DNA from: Bacillota bacterium
GTDB taxonomy: Bacteria; Bacillota; DSM-12270; Thermacetogeniales; Thermacetogeniaceae
Direction of reading: 5' to 3'
Length of the DNA stretch: 64,000 nucleotides
NCBI GenBank assembly: GCA_013177945.1
Contig: JABLXW010000002.1
Span: 1-64,000 of the forward strand
In this document: positions 34,738-42,912 of the stretch, one piece after another
Numbering within the stretch: the first letter of the stretch is position 1
Layout of the letters: every line of letters begins with the position of its first letter
The notes under the pieces: generated by a model
What the model was told of the DNA's origin: nothing
Databases searched by the model: none
Seen by the model: the letters and a program-made list of their open reading frames with translations, nothing else
Program-made: the position numbers and the translations under genes

Positions 34738-36384
34738 GTGGGGAAGGGAATGCGCTTCTGGGCAAGCTTTGTTGTTGTCTTTTGCCTCACTGCTACCCTG
34801 GTTTGCCTGCTCTTCAAAGCAGTGGGAAGGGAAGGGAAGGTCTTTGTGCAGATCGCCAGGAATCCGGCTTCTCTCGATCCCGCCCTGATGTCCCGTTCTG
34901 AGGAGAGGTTGGTCGGGGCCGCCCTTTACGAGGGTTTGGCGCAATACAACGCTGCGCAGCGGAGATATGAGGGCGTCCTGGCCGAAAAGTGGGAGGTTGC
35001 CCAAAAAGGGCGAATCTACACCTTTTTTTTGCGGAAGGGTTTGCGTTTTCACAACGGGCTCCCGGTTACGGCCGGGGATGTCAAGTTCAGCTGGGAAAGA
35101 CTCCTGGAGAGTGATAATTGCACTGGCTATGGGTATTTGCTTCAAAATGTAATAGGGGCCGAGGAAAAGTTGAGAGGCATCACCCGCGGGGTAAAGGGTT
35201 TGGAAGTGCTTGATACCTATACCCTCCGGGTGTTTTTGAAAGAGCCTGATTGGACCTTTCCTGCCGTTGTGAGCAGTCCTGCCCTGGCAGTTGTGAGCCA
35301 AAAGGCTGTTCAGAAATCCGGGCCGGCTTACGGCAGCCCCGGCTCCCAAGTGGTGGGGACGGGCCCCTTTTATCTGGCAAGCTGGGGGCCGGGGAGAATT
35401 GAACTCCGCAGGAACCGGCGGTATTTCGGAAAAAAACCCAAGGCTGCTGCTCTGCAGTTTCTCGTGATGGAAAAACCCCATGATGTGAAACGCTACTTTG
35501 AGGCCGGGAGGCTGGATGTTTTAGCAGGGGTTCCCCCCCAGCTTGCTCTTGCTTTAGAAGCGGAAAAGGTTCAAAAGAGCAAGCCCGGTTTTGCGATTGT
35601 AAAAAAGCCGGTGCTGGCCCTTTATTTTTTGGGGTTTAATTCAGAGCAGGATCCTTTTGGGAAAAACCGGGATTTGCGTCTGGCAATTGACCGCGCCCTT
35701 GACAAGAATGGGATTACCAGGGAATTGCTGGGGGCGGGAGGAAGGGCATTAAAAGGATTTTTACCCCCGGAGCTTTTATTCTCTGAACGGGATGCAAGCA
35801 GAGAAGGGGTTGCGGGGAAGGTAGAAGCCCTGCGGCTTTTGGCCAGGGCGGGCTTTCCCTGCGGTTCGCGTCTTCCTCCGCTGGTTTTTGCCTACAATGA
35901 GAGCCCCGGCCACGAATTTCTGGCGCGCTTCCTGCAGGAGCAGCTGGGCCAGGTTGGAATCGATCTTCAGATAAGAAAAATTCCCTGGCAGAAGTTCCAG
36001 AACGATTTGCGCAAGGGAATTTATCCTTTTTTCCGGTTGGGTTGGGAGGCCGATTACCCCGAGGCGGGGAACATTCTTTATTACAATTTTGCCAGCACGG
36101 AAATAGGCAGGAATAATTACACCAGGTACCGAAACGAGACGCTTGATGCCCTTTTACGCGAGGCCCGCGGAGAGCAAGACCCCGAGCGGCGCGCCGGGCT
36201 TTACCGCAAGGCGGAAGAAATTATTCTGGCCGAGGCCCCGGTTGTCCCCCTTTTCCAGCGGGTTGCTGTCTTTGTTTACAGGAGAGAACTCCAGGGTTTC
36301 AGCGTGGACCCTTTGGGCAGGATAGATTTCAGCCGCCTCTGGAAAACCGATTCGCGCCTTTACACATTTCGGAGAAAGGATTAA
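34738..36384 (+). CDS. Peptide/nickel ABC transporter substrate-binding protein (SBP_bac_5)
   Basis: This 548-aa protein is an extracytoplasmic solute-binding protein of the DppA/OppA family. It has an N-terminal hydrophobic segment (about residues 7-26) and the SBP_bac_5 pattern NPASLDPALMSRSEE, YEGL, LRKGLRFHNGLPVTAGDVKFSWER. The only Cys in the hydrophobic region sits in TLVC, which is a poor lipobox, so it may stay membrane-anchored instead of being lipid-modified. No permease or ATPase gene is nearby, so the partner transporter and the ligand are unknown. GGAGGGG precedes the GTG start. Confidence 0.88.
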   Translation: MGKGMRFWASFVVVFCLTATLVCLLFKAVGREGKVFVQIARNPASLDPALMSRSEERLVGAALYEGLAQYNAAQRRYEGVLAEKWEVAQKGRIYTFFLRKGLRFHNGLPVTAGDVKFSWERLLESDNCTGYGYLLQNVIGAEEKLRGITRGVKGLEVLDTYTLRVFLKEPDWTFPAVVSSPALAVVSQKAVQKSGPAYGSPGSQVVGTGPFYLASWGPGRIELRRNRRYFGKKPKAAALQFLVMEKPHDVKRYFEAGRLDVLAGVPPQLALALEAEKVQKSKPGFAIVKKPVLALYFLGFNSEQDPFGKNRDLRLAIDRALDKNGITRELLGAGGRALKGFLPPELLFSERDASREGVAGKVEALRLLARAGFPCGSRLPPLVFAYNESPGHEFLARFLQEQLGQVGIDLQIRKIPWQKFQNDLRKGIYPFFRLGWEADYPEAGNILYYNFASTEIGRNNYTRYRNETLDALLREARGEQDPERRAGLYRKAEEIILAEAPVVPLFQRVAVFVYRRELQGFSVDPLGRIDFSRLWKTDSRLYTFRRKD

Positions 36385-36417
36385 AATAAAGAATGAAGAA
36401 GAAGGGAGTGGCTGCAG

Positions 36418-36648
36418 GTGCCGACCTATGAGTTTATTTGCCGGAGTTGCGGCAACCACTTTTCTCTGTTCACCACAATTGCCGGGCGTGCAAAGGCATG
36501 CTGCCCGTCCTGTGAAGGCCGTGATTTACAGCAGGTTTTTAAGGGTGCGATGTTCCTCAAGGGAGGATCCGGCGGAAGCGAGAGCAGCGGTTCCTCCGGC
36601 GGTGGCGGCTGCACCCGGACGAGTTGCAGCGGCTGTCCCGGTTGCTGA
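36418..36648 (+). CDS. FmdB-family zinc ribbon protein
   Basis: This 76-aa protein has the FmdB zinc ribbon MPTYEFICRSCGNHF...CCPSCEGRDLQQVF and then a Gly/Ser-rich linker ending in a Cys cluster (CTRTSCSGCPGC). FmdB-type proteins were first seen beside formamidase genes as putative regulators; their function here is unknown. The start is GTG 36418 with GAAGGGAG upstream. The Gly/Ser linker and Cys tail are common in Clostridial members. Confidence 0.85.
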   Translation: MPTYEFICRSCGNHFSLFTTIAGRAKACCPSCEGRDLQQVFKGAMFLKGGSGGSESSGSSGGGGCTRTSCSGCPGC

Positions 36649-36689
36649 TTGAAAACAGCGCCCTTTTCTGATCTCGCAACTATGGTTTA

Positions 36690-36718
36690 TTGACAAAGAG
36701 GCAGATTGATTTTATAAT
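36690..36718 (+). promoter_or_regulatory. Consensus promoter of tRNA-Leu
   Basis: A perfect TTGACA (36690-36695) and TATAAT (36713-36718) are 17 bp apart, 19 bases before the tRNA gene. This is the strongest promoter match in the window. Confidence 0.9.
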
Positions 36719-36737
36719 ATCAACTGGAACTAAGCGT

Positions 36738-36820
36738 GTCGGAGTGGCGGAATTGGCAGACGCGCACGTTTGAGGGGCGTGTGGGCAACCGTGCGGGTTC
36801 AAGTCCCGCCTCCGACACCA
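36738..36820 (+). tRNA. tRNA-Leu (anticodon GAG)
   Basis: The acceptor arms GTCGGAG and CTCCGAC pair fully and CCA is encoded. The anticodon stem CACGT/GCGTG encloses the loop TTGAGGG, giving anticodon GAG (Leu). The T arm GCGGGTTCAAGTCCCGC is standard, and the extra arm between GCGTG and the T arm is of the long class II type expected for tRNA-Leu. Confidence 0.95.
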
Positions 36821-37167
36821 TCTTTAGACGCACGGAGGTTTATCCTCATAACAACCTCTACTCGATTGTCAGGGTAGAGGTTAATTGTTTCTATGTACCT
36901 TTCGATAATCTGCTTCAAGTTGTGTGGCTCCACCTCATCCAAAATTTAAAGATTCCCCGGACTGAATTAAGGTACTTAAATGAACATTTTGCTTAGCATA
37001 TTGCTTGATATAGTTCACAGGCTCACCTGCTTATCCATGTAAAATAGTGTTGAAAATTGTCATAATGCCCTAAATTAAAGCCGAAACCTGCTGCGGTTAA
37101 AAGTAGCAGGTTACTTATTCGTCGTTTCGATCCTCACCCGGCTGAAAACCGCGGGTACAAATAAAAT
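36821..37167. other. Intergenic stretch with two hairpins
   Basis: No gene is supported in these 347 bases. A 9-bp hairpin (AACCTCTAC at 36853-36861 with GTAGAGGTT at 36874-36882, then AATTGTTTC) may terminate tRNA-Leu. A second hairpin, AACCTGCT (37085-37092) with AGCAGGTT (37105-37112), could end the minus-strand toxin-antitoxin transcript. The sequence between is AT-rich and featureless to my eye. Confidence 0.5.
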
Positions 37168-37449
37168 TTATTTTTTGTAAACATCTCCGCGGGGCCCTAT
37201 GGCCTCAATAATTATTAATCGTTCTTCGATTTTTACGTTATAAATAATCCGTATGTCACCAAGGCGGTACCTGTACTTTTGGCTAAAGCCGCGCAATGGC
37301 TTAATGTTTGGCCCGCGTATAGGGTTGGCGCAAATTGTCTCAATTGCAGTCGCAATGCGTTTCTGGATGGACCTGTCGGCACGTTTAAGATAGCTGCGAG
37401 GCTGGGCTAATAGCTGGACTTTATAGGTCGAGTTCTCGCTTGAGTTCAT
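37168..37449 (-). CDS. RelE/ParE-family toxin
   Basis: This 93-aa protein fits the RelE/ParE toxin fold: YKVQLLAQPRSYLKRAD, then IATAIETICANP, then the strand set KPLRGFSQKYRYRLGDIRIIYNV and a C-terminal IEAIGPRGDVYKK. RelE-type toxins cut mRNA on ribosomes, and ParE-type inhibit gyrase; I cannot tell which from sequence. The ATG at 37449 overlaps the antitoxin gene by 29 bases, a usual arrangement for such pairs. The antitoxin gene lies upstream on the same strand. Confidence 0.85.
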   Translation of the reverse strand: MNSSENSTYKVQLLAQPRSYLKRADRSIQKRIATAIETICANPIRGPNIKPLRGFSQKYRYRLGDIRIIYNVKIEERLIIIEAIGPRGDVYKK

Positions 37450-37798
37450 CCCAGCTAAGGCCGCCTTCCTGATATTGCCCCTCACTCAAGGTTGCTCTCT
37501 CGCTTTCCGGCCAGTCCAGGTAAATGCAGTCGCGACATACGGGGCAAATGAATTCGTCATGCCAGGTTTCGCTTTCCTCCGCATTTGGATTATCCAGTAG
37601 ATCAGCCAGCACCAGAGGCGTGCCGCATACGGGACAAAATGGGTCAATGTAAAATGGTTTGTTGCCAGGGCGCGGTTTGGCTGCGCTTTCTGGTTGTCCG
37701 CTTTTTACCAGCCTTTCCAGATACCTTTTGGCCCTTGCTATGTTTTGTTCCGGAAGCCTGTCAACCAGGCGGTGGAGCTCTTCCTTGGGCAAGCTCAT
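37421..37798 (-). CDS. Probable antitoxin with an inserted zinc-ribbon domain
   Basis: This 125-aa protein precedes and overlaps a RelE/ParE toxin. Its N-terminal helical part (KEELHRLVDRLPEQNIARAKRYLERL) and C-terminal tail (GLSWDELKRELDL) match the two ends of short toxin-neutralising antitoxins. Between them is a zinc-ribbon-like insert with CPVCGTP and CPVCRDC, unusual in antitoxins. It should bind the toxin through the C-terminal tail and repress its own promoter. GGAAGGGTG lies before the ATG at 37798. Antitoxin function is inferred from position and ends. Confidence 0.7.
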   Translation of the reverse strand: MSLPKEELHRLVDRLPEQNIARAKRYLERLVKSGQPESAAKPRPGNKPFYIDPFCPVCGTPLVLADLLDNPNAEESETWHDEFICPVCRDCIYLDWPESERATLSEGQYQEGGLSWDELKRELDL

Positions 37799-37827
37799 CA
37801 AAAATCACCCTTCCTGGAGTGTACTTA

Positions 37828-38034
37828 CTACTTGGCCTCTTTGCACTGCTTGCCTCTCCGCCTCTTTAGGCCGTTAATGAAAATGGCTAAGTCCATGATA
37901 TCTAGTTTCCCGTCCTGATTTAGATCAGGGCGGGGTGTCGCGATGCCACCAAGAGGGGGTAGAGGGGTCAGGTTGGGTATGGTTGCCGGAAGGCTCATTG
38001 CCAAGAAGGTAATCAGCAGAAACATTAAAAACAT
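37828..38034 (-). CDS. Small exported protein with a single dockerin-like repeat
   Basis: This 68-aa protein has a hydrophobic N-terminus that looks like a signal peptide or anchor (about residues 1-20), a Pro-rich linker (PNLTPLPPLGG) and one calcium-binding loop of dockerin type I (DLNQDGKLDIMDLAIFINGL). Dockerins normally have two such repeats and sit on cellulosomal enzymes; here there is one and no enzyme. It may be a decayed remnant or a small calcium-binding protein. The RBS is weak, so the start is uncertain. Confidence 0.5.
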   Translation of the reverse strand: MFLMFLLITFLAMSLPATIPNLTPLPPLGGIATPRPDLNQDGKLDIMDLAIFINGLKRRRGKQCKEAK

Positions 38035-38314
38035 CGGCTAATTTTTTAATTTACCCTCACTAAGCTGTTTGCTGATTTTAGTGTATCCATATTCGGCAAA
38101 AATAGCAATGAGCAAATAGGTGAAAACATAGATCATTCTCCTTCTGGAGGAGGAATATCTGGAGGCAATTGCTGTCGTATTTTACCAGGATGTGCCAGGA
38201 TGTGTTCACTGATGCACCTTTTGGTGTGGCGCAGCGGGGGTCTCCGCCGCGCTGCCTGCGGGGAGGAGAAAGATGCCTTTTAAGGAGCAAGAAGGGAAAA
38301 GGCATTTACAAAAA

Positions 38315-38611
38315 TCAGCGGGTGGGGGCAGCGGTGGTGCGGGGCTCACCGGCAGGAGGGTTCTTTCTGTCGTGCCGAAAGATCGCGATTGCCGCGTCGG
38401 GGCAGACGGTTTGACAGGTGCCGCAGACAATGCAGCCGGTCATGCGGGGCTCGACGGTCGGAGAGCCGTTAAAAGCCAGTTCTTTAGACCACTCGATTAC
38501 CTTCGTGGGGCATTTTTCGATGCACAGCCCGCAGCCTTTGCATAATTCAGGAAAAACGGCAAAGATTCCCCGGTCGTTTTCGTAGATGTTGGGCTTCCAC
38601 CTGGGTTCCAT
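38315..38611 (-). CDS. 2[4Fe-4S] ferredoxin-type protein
   Basis: This 98-aa protein has two iron-sulfur motifs, CKGCGLCIEKCP (residues 24-35) and CIVCGTCQTVCP (about 60-71), with an N-terminal extension (MEPRWKPNIYENDRGIFAVFPE) and a Pro/Arg-rich tail. Such proteins carry electrons for 2-oxoacid oxidoreductases and other anaerobic enzymes; the partner enzyme is not in the window. AAAGGAG lies upstream of the ATG. The next gene downstream on the minus strand begins after a 280-base gap. Confidence 0.88.
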   Translation of the reverse strand: MEPRWKPNIYENDRGIFAVFPELCKGCGLCIEKCPTKVIEWSKELAFNGSPTVEPRMTGCIVCGTCQTVCPDAAIAIFRHDRKNPPAGEPRTTAAPTR

Positions 38612-38682
38612 TTCGAAAGAAGTCTCCTTTAAGGTTTTTGCAAGATTCTTTACTATTTTCCCACCCGTTCCGGTTCGATATG

Positions 38683-39222
38683 CTATTTTTTAAAACTGTT
38701 CTTGAAGAGGTTATTTTTGCGTTTGGACAGGCCTCGCGGGGGAACCGCATCGGGGTCGAAGGAGTTGCAGGCGGAGCTGCTGGCTAAAATCCAGTTGACG
38801 ATTAGCCGCGCCTTTTCCAGCACTTCGTCTGCGAAATCGCGGTCGTAAACGCTTCTCACCAGGGTGTAGTGGGGATTTAAAAAGGCAAGTGCATCATGAA
38901 CCTCGGCGGGAAGGTTGGGAAAAACTTTTTTCGCGAGCACCAGAAGGTTGTTTTCGCTTGGAATCGTTTCCCCCAGTAAACCAGGATAGTTTGCCTTTAG
39001 GAGCTTTTCGAGGGCCTGCCGGATGAGCAGGGTGGCCTGATCGTACTGGCTTTTTTGGTACATTTCCAGTGCCATGTTCCAATCTTTCTGAGCATCCCTC
39101 AGGCAGTAAGAAGCCTCTCCCTTTTTGGGGCGGGGTTTGCGTTTTCCAAAGGGCCAGAAGAGATCCGCAGGGCTCAGAAGATCGAAAAGACCCGGAACCC
39201 TTTTTATTTTTTCCTCTCCCAT
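38683..39222 (-). CDS. HEPN domain-containing protein
   Basis: This 179-aa protein carries a HEPN-type helical bundle (about residues 40-150): AQKDWNMALEMYQKSQYDQATLLIRQALEKLLKANYPGL, followed by LAFLNPHYTLVRSVYD, the counterpart of the usual LSxxYxxxRYPD segment. HEPN proteins are often nucleotidyltransferase partners or RNases in toxin-antitoxin and defence systems, but the RNase RxxxxH motif is not obvious. The C-terminal tail is Lys-rich. ATG 39222 follows AAGGGGGGTG. No MNT nucleotidyltransferase is adjacent. Confidence 0.8.
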   Translation of the reverse strand: MGEEKIKRVPGLFDLLSPADLFWPFGKRKPRPKKGEASYCLRDAQKDWNMALEMYQKSQYDQATLLIRQALEKLLKANYPGLLGETIPSENNLLVLAKKVFPNLPAEVHDALAFLNPHYTLVRSVYDRDFADEVLEKARLIVNWILASSSACNSFDPDAVPPRGLSKRKNNLFKNSFKK

Positions 39223-39363
39223 TTTTGCACCCCCCTTCATTTTCCTTTAATTTCATTTTAGACCCGGGAGTTTCCCGCGTCAACGCGACGGTGCTTTAAA
39301 AGGCAGGGTTCGGCGCGGAAAAGCGAGGAAGAGCAAAATGGTTATTTTTTTTCCTTCGAATTG

Positions 39364-39372
39364 TGGTATACT
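39364..39372 (+). promoter_or_regulatory. Extended -10 promoter of gltX
   Basis: TGG directly precedes TATACT at 39367-39372, making an extended -10 element. A good -35 hexamer is lacking. It lies about 40 bases before the gltX ATG. Confidence 0.45.
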
Positions 39373-39413
39373 TTCAAAGAACGGGCCATCTTCTACATCC
39401 AGGAGGGATAACC

Positions 39414-40883
39414 ATGAACGAGATCCGGGTGCGTTTTGCCCCAAGTCCCACAGGAAGCCTGCACATCGGAGGTGCCCGGACTGCTCTTTTCAATTGGCTT
39501 TACGCCCGTGGCAATGGAGGCCGTTTCATCATTCGAATTGATGATACAGACCTCTCTCGCTCCACCTCGGAATCCGCGCGGGAGATTATTTCTGCCCTCA
39601 GGTGGCTGGGGCTTGACTGGGACGAGGGGCCGGAGGTAGGAGGCCCCTACGGACCCTATTTCCAATCTGAACGGCTGAATTTATACAACGAGGCGGCGCA
39701 GCATTTACTGGAGCGGGGGTTGGCCTATTACTGCTACTGCACCCCTGAGGAGCTTGCGGCGCGCCGGCAGCAGGCCTTAAAGGAAGGAAGAGCACCCCGT
39801 TACGATGGCCGCTGCCGGGAGCTGTCGCGCGAGGACCGCATCAGAATGGAAAAAGAGGGGCGCCGTCCTGTAGTCAGGCTCCGGATTCCCGATACCGGGT
39901 CGACAGTGGTGCATGACCTGATCTGGGGGGACGTTTCTTTTGCCCACGAGGTCCTTGATGATTTTATCATCATGAAGTCCAACGGGATTCCCACGTACAA
40001 TTTTGCAACTGTTGTTGACGACATCGGGATGAAAATCACCCACGTGCTCCGGGCAGAAGAGCATCTTTCCAATACGCCGCGCCAGATTTTGGTCTTTCAG
40101 GCACTGGAACAAACCCCCCCTGCTTTTGCCCATCTTCCCATGATTTTGGCCCCCGACCGGACCAAACTGAGCAAGCGGCACGGCGCAACTTCCGTAGAAG
40201 AGTTTCGGGAGCAGGGATACCTTCCCGAGGCCCTGCTGAACTATCTTGCCCTGCTGGGTTGGTCGCCGGAGGGAGAAGTCGAACTTCTCTCTCTAACCGA
40301 ACTGGTCAGCCAGTTTTCCCTCGCGCGGGTAGGGAAGACGGCAGCGATTTACGATATCAAAAAGCTCACCTGGATGAACGGGCATTATTTAAATGAAATG
40401 GATTTGGAGCGAGTCGTAGAACTGGCGATTCCGTTTTTGCGGCGGAAGAAACTGGTCCCTGAAGACATTTCTGAGGAACTCTATCAATACATTTTCAAAG
40501 TAGTCGGGGCCGTCCGGACGCGGGTCAAAACCCTGGAGGAGGTGGCCGAGGCCTCAGAGTACTTCTTTACCGACGATTTTTCATATGAGGAGAAGGGCGT
40601 CAGGAAGTATTTTCAGAAGCCCGGTGTGGCGGAGCTTCTGGAGACTGCCGGACGGCGGCTCGCGCAGCTCGATTCCTTTGATCTGCAGAGCGTTGAGGAA
40701 GCCTACCGGAGTCTGAGCGCGGAACTCGGTGTTGGGACGGGGGAGATCATCCACCCGACGCGGCTTGCCCTTTCAGGGCGGACGATGGGGCCCGGCCTCT
40801 TCGACATCATGGTAATTTTAGGAAGGGAAAAAACCCTGCAGAGGCTTGCCCGGGCCGTCGCGTTCATAAAAAGCCAGAAGTAG
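39414..40883 (+). CDS. gltX: Glutamyl-tRNA synthetase
   Basis: This 489-aa protein is a class I glutamyl-tRNA synthetase. The HIGH-type motif is in FAPSPTGSLHIGG (residues 8-20) and the KMSKS-type motif is KLSKRHG (about residue 252). It charges tRNA-Glu and, in species without glutaminyl-tRNA synthetase, also mischarges tRNA-Gln for later amidation. tRNA-Gln and tRNA-Glu genes follow directly. ATG 39414 has AGGAGGG at 39401-39407. The length and domains are standard. Confidence 0.97.
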   Translation: MNEIRVRFAPSPTGSLHIGGARTALFNWLYARGNGGRFIIRIDDTDLSRSTSESAREIISALRWLGLDWDEGPEVGGPYGPYFQSERLNLYNEAAQHLLERGLAYYCYCTPEELAARRQQALKEGRAPRYDGRCRELSREDRIRMEKEGRRPVVRLRIPDTGSTVVHDLIWGDVSFAHEVLDDFIIMKSNGIPTYNFATVVDDIGMKITHVLRAEEHLSNTPRQILVFQALEQTPPAFAHLPMILAPDRTKLSKRHGATSVEEFREQGYLPEALLNYLALLGWSPEGEVELLSLTELVSQFSLARVGKTAAIYDIKKLTWMNGHYLNEMDLERVVELAIPFLRRKKLVPEDISEELYQYIFKVVGAVRTRVKTLEEVAEASEYFFTDDFSYEEKGVRKYFQKPGVAELLETAGRRLAQLDSFDLQSVEEAYRSLSAELGVGTGEIIHPTRLALSGRTMGPGLFDIMVILGREKTLQRLARAVAFIKSQK

Positions 40884-40919
40884 CTCACGAGAGGGGCGTA
40901 AGACCTCTGCCGATGGTGC

Positions 40920-40948
40920 TTGACGGAGGAGAGTTGGTCTATTATACT
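40920..40948 (+). promoter_or_regulatory. Promoter of the tRNA-Gln/tRNA-Glu pair
   Basis: TTGACG (40920-40925) and TATACT (40943-40948) are 17 bp apart and stand 17 bases before tRNA-Gln. Confidence 0.8.
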
Positions 40949-40965
40949 TAAAAGTGAGAGTGAGT

Positions 40966-41039
40966 TGCGGGATGGTGTAGCGGTAGCACAGGTGACTCTG
41001 GATCATCTAGCCCAGGTTCGAATCCTGGTCCCGCAGCCA
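40966..41039 (+). tRNA. tRNA-Gln (anticodon CTG)
   Basis: The acceptor arms TGCGGGA and TCCCGCA pair fully, with discriminator G and encoded CCA. The anticodon loop CTCTGGA carries CTG (Gln, codon CAG). The T arm CCAGGTTCGAATCCTGG is standard. Confidence 0.95.
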
Positions 41040-41045
41040 ATCTGT

Positions 41046-41121
41046 GGCCCTATCGTCTAGCGGTCGAGGACACCACCCTCTCAAGGTGGAGACACGGGTT
41101 CGAGTCCCGTTAGGGCTACCA
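41046..41121 (+). tRNA. tRNA-Glu (anticodon CTC)
   Basis: GGCCCTA and TAGGGCT form the acceptor stem with one G-T pair, and CCA is encoded. The anticodon stem CCACC/GGTGG encloses CTCTCAA, giving anticodon CTC (Glu, codon GAG). The T arm ACGGGTTCGAGTCCCGT is standard. Confidence 0.95.
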
Positions 41122-41145
41122 GAAAAGAAAATATTTTAAGGTTCT

Positions 41146-41168
41146 GCCGCCTGACCGGCGGCTTTTTT
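41146..41168 (+). terminator. Terminator of the tRNA pair
   Basis: GCCGCC and GGCGGC form a 6-bp GC stem around TGACC, followed by six T residues. Confidence 0.9.
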
Positions 41169-41230
41169 GCACCTTGCGAATCAGAACGGGCAGGAGGCTG
41201 TTTTAAATCCTTAAACGGGAGTCATGCTTT

Positions 41231-42127
41231 TTGCTTCGAGCCTTTTTCGTTATTTTTACAGTTGCCCTCAGCTTCGCTTTTCCGGTCGCCTATGCCGGGG
41301 AAGGGAGTGTTTCCCGTCCGGCTTTTCTTACCCTGCACGATCCCGGCCGGAGGGTTTTAGTCATTGCTCCCCATCCTGATGACGAAACCTTTGCGGCCGG
41401 CGGAGTGATCCAGAGAGCGGTTAAAAATCACAGCGCCGTTAGAGTTGTAATTGTTACCAATGGGAGCAGTTTTGTCCGGGCCGCCCAGCTGTTAACCAAA
41501 AAAACGAAATTGGATCCCGCTGATTTTTTGTATTTGGGAAGAGTGCGGCAGAAAGAATCCCTCGAAGCCCTCAAAATACTTGGTGTCAAGAGAAGCCAGG
41601 TTAGCTTTCTCGGGTACCCCGACCGGGCTCTTTCCGGTTTCTGGATTCAGGCTGGAGGGGATGGAGAGAAGCTGGCTGCCGATCTGTGGGGTTTGTTTGA
41701 AGATTTTAAGCCAACGGATGTCTATTACCCTTTTGCGGGGGATGAACATCCCGACCACCGGGCGGTAAGCACTTTTGTAAAATATGTTCTTCTTTCTCAC
41801 CCCTGGCCGGTGCGGGAGCATCAGTACCTGATCCACTACCAGAAAAACAGGTGGCCGCCCTTTTCTGGATTATCCCGTTTTGTTGCCCTGACACCCCCGT
41901 CTGATCTCCAGAAAAAGGGTTTGATTTGGGAGGTATTTCCGCTGAGGCAGGAGGAGATCAGGAGAAAAGCCCTGGCGATAAACAAGTACCCCACCCAGCT
42001 CCGGGCCGTTCGGGGCCGGTATCTTACCTTTATCCGAACCAACGAACTTTTCGTTGTTCCCGCTCCGGGCTGCCCGGTAAACATCCCCGGGCCCCGGTTC
42101 AGCGCCGGGTGTCGGGAAAAAATTTAA
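41231..42127 (+). CDS. Exported PIG-L family deacetylase
   Basis: This 298-aa protein begins with a signal peptide (about residues 1-23, ending AYAGE) and has a PIG-L/LmbE deacetylase domain. The zinc-binding APHPDDETFAAGG motif is near residue 47, and a second motif GDEHPDHRAV near residue 176. PIG-L enzymes remove acetyl groups from N-acetylglucosamine-containing molecules; an extracellular member may act on wall sugars. The TTG at 41231 follows GGGAG at 41218-41222. The 3' end overlaps that of the rhomboid gene on the other strand by 29 bases. Confidence 0.88.
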   Translation: MLRAFFVIFTVALSFAFPVAYAGEGSVSRPAFLTLHDPGRRVLVIAPHPDDETFAAGGVIQRAVKNHSAVRVVIVTNGSSFVRAAQLLTKKTKLDPADFLYLGRVRQKESLEALKILGVKRSQVSFLGYPDRALSGFWIQAGGDGEKLAADLWGLFEDFKPTDVYYPFAGDEHPDHRAVSTFVKYVLLSHPWPVREHQYLIHYQKNRWPPFSGLSRFVALTPPSDLQKKGLIWEVFPLRQEEIRRKALAINKYPTQLRAVRGRYLTFIRTNELFVVPAPGCPVNIPGPRFSAGCREKI

Positions 42128-42767
42128 TTAATACCGCTCCGGCAAGAAACCCGCCGACATGGGCCCACCAGGCGACCGGGTTTGCGTTTAGGCCGGCTGC
42201 ACTGAAGCCGTTCAGAAGTTGAATAATGAACCAGAAGAGGAGAAAGAAGAGAGCAGGCACCTCGATGATTGTGATAAAGAAGAAAAGGGGAACAAGGGTC
42301 AGGATCCGGGCGTGGGGGAAGGTGAGAAAATACGCGCCCAGGACCCCGGCAATTGCCCCGCTTGCGCCGATGATGGGGACCTGAGAACCGGGATTGGCAA
42401 TAATGTGGGCGATGCTGCCGAGCATCCCCACCAGGAGGTAGAAAACAAGGTAAGGGAGGTGCCCCAGCCGATCTTCGACATTATCTCCAAAAACCCACAG
42501 GTACAGCATATTTCCGATGATGTGGAGCCAGTTGCCGTGGAGAAACATGGCCGTTATGAAGGGGAGGACGAGCGGTAAAAGAGGGGCCCCTGCAGACAAA
42601 AGGGCCTCCACTCTTGCGGGAATAACTCCGTAAGCGTAAAAGAAGCGGTTGAGTTCCGGCTCGGCAAGAGTAATTTCTTTAAAAAAAACCAGGATATTTA
42701 AAGCTATGAGAGCCACGTTCACGTATGGAAAACGCCGGGAGCGGGTGCTGTCGCGCAGAGGGATCAT
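42099..42767 (-). CDS. Rhomboid-family intramembrane serine protease
   Basis: This 222-aa protein has six or seven hydrophobic segments. The catalytic Ser lies in PIIGASGAIAGVLGAY and the catalytic His in WWAHVGGFLAGA; the HGNWLHIIGNMLYLW segment of loop 1/TM2 also fits the family. Rhomboids cut transmembrane substrates inside the membrane. The ATG at 42767 has AAAGGAGG upstream on the minus strand. Its substrate is unknown. It converges on the PIG-L gene and is separated from mnmG by a divergent promoter region. Confidence 0.92.
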   Translation of the reverse strand: MIPLRDSTRSRRFPYVNVALIALNILVFFKEITLAEPELNRFFYAYGVIPARVEALLSAGAPLLPLVLPFITAMFLHGNWLHIIGNMLYLWVFGDNVEDRLGHLPYLVFYLLVGMLGSIAHIIANPGSQVPIIGASGAIAGVLGAYFLTFPHARILTLVPLFFFITIIEVPALFFLLFWFIIQLLNGFSAAGLNANPVAWWAHVGGFLAGAVLIKFFPDTRR

Positions 42768-42912
42768 GCTAGGCCTCCTTTGCCTGGTTAGATTTTAATA
42801 TAAATTTGAGGTTTTGGGTACCCCTAAACTTCAGCTTACCCCTTCAAAAGACGGGAGATGTCTGGTGCTTCTTTCCTGAAAAAAGGAGTTTTGCCTTCCC
42901 CCGGGAGATTGT

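Noticed and set aside
36736-36996. An 86-codon plus-strand frame starting in the tRNA-Leu region
   Set aside because: It begins inside the tRNA gene and has no RBS or family features.
38185-38204. A tandem 10-bp repeat CCAGGATGTG
   Set aside because: Only two copies are present and there is no linked gene or array, so chance duplication is the simplest reading.
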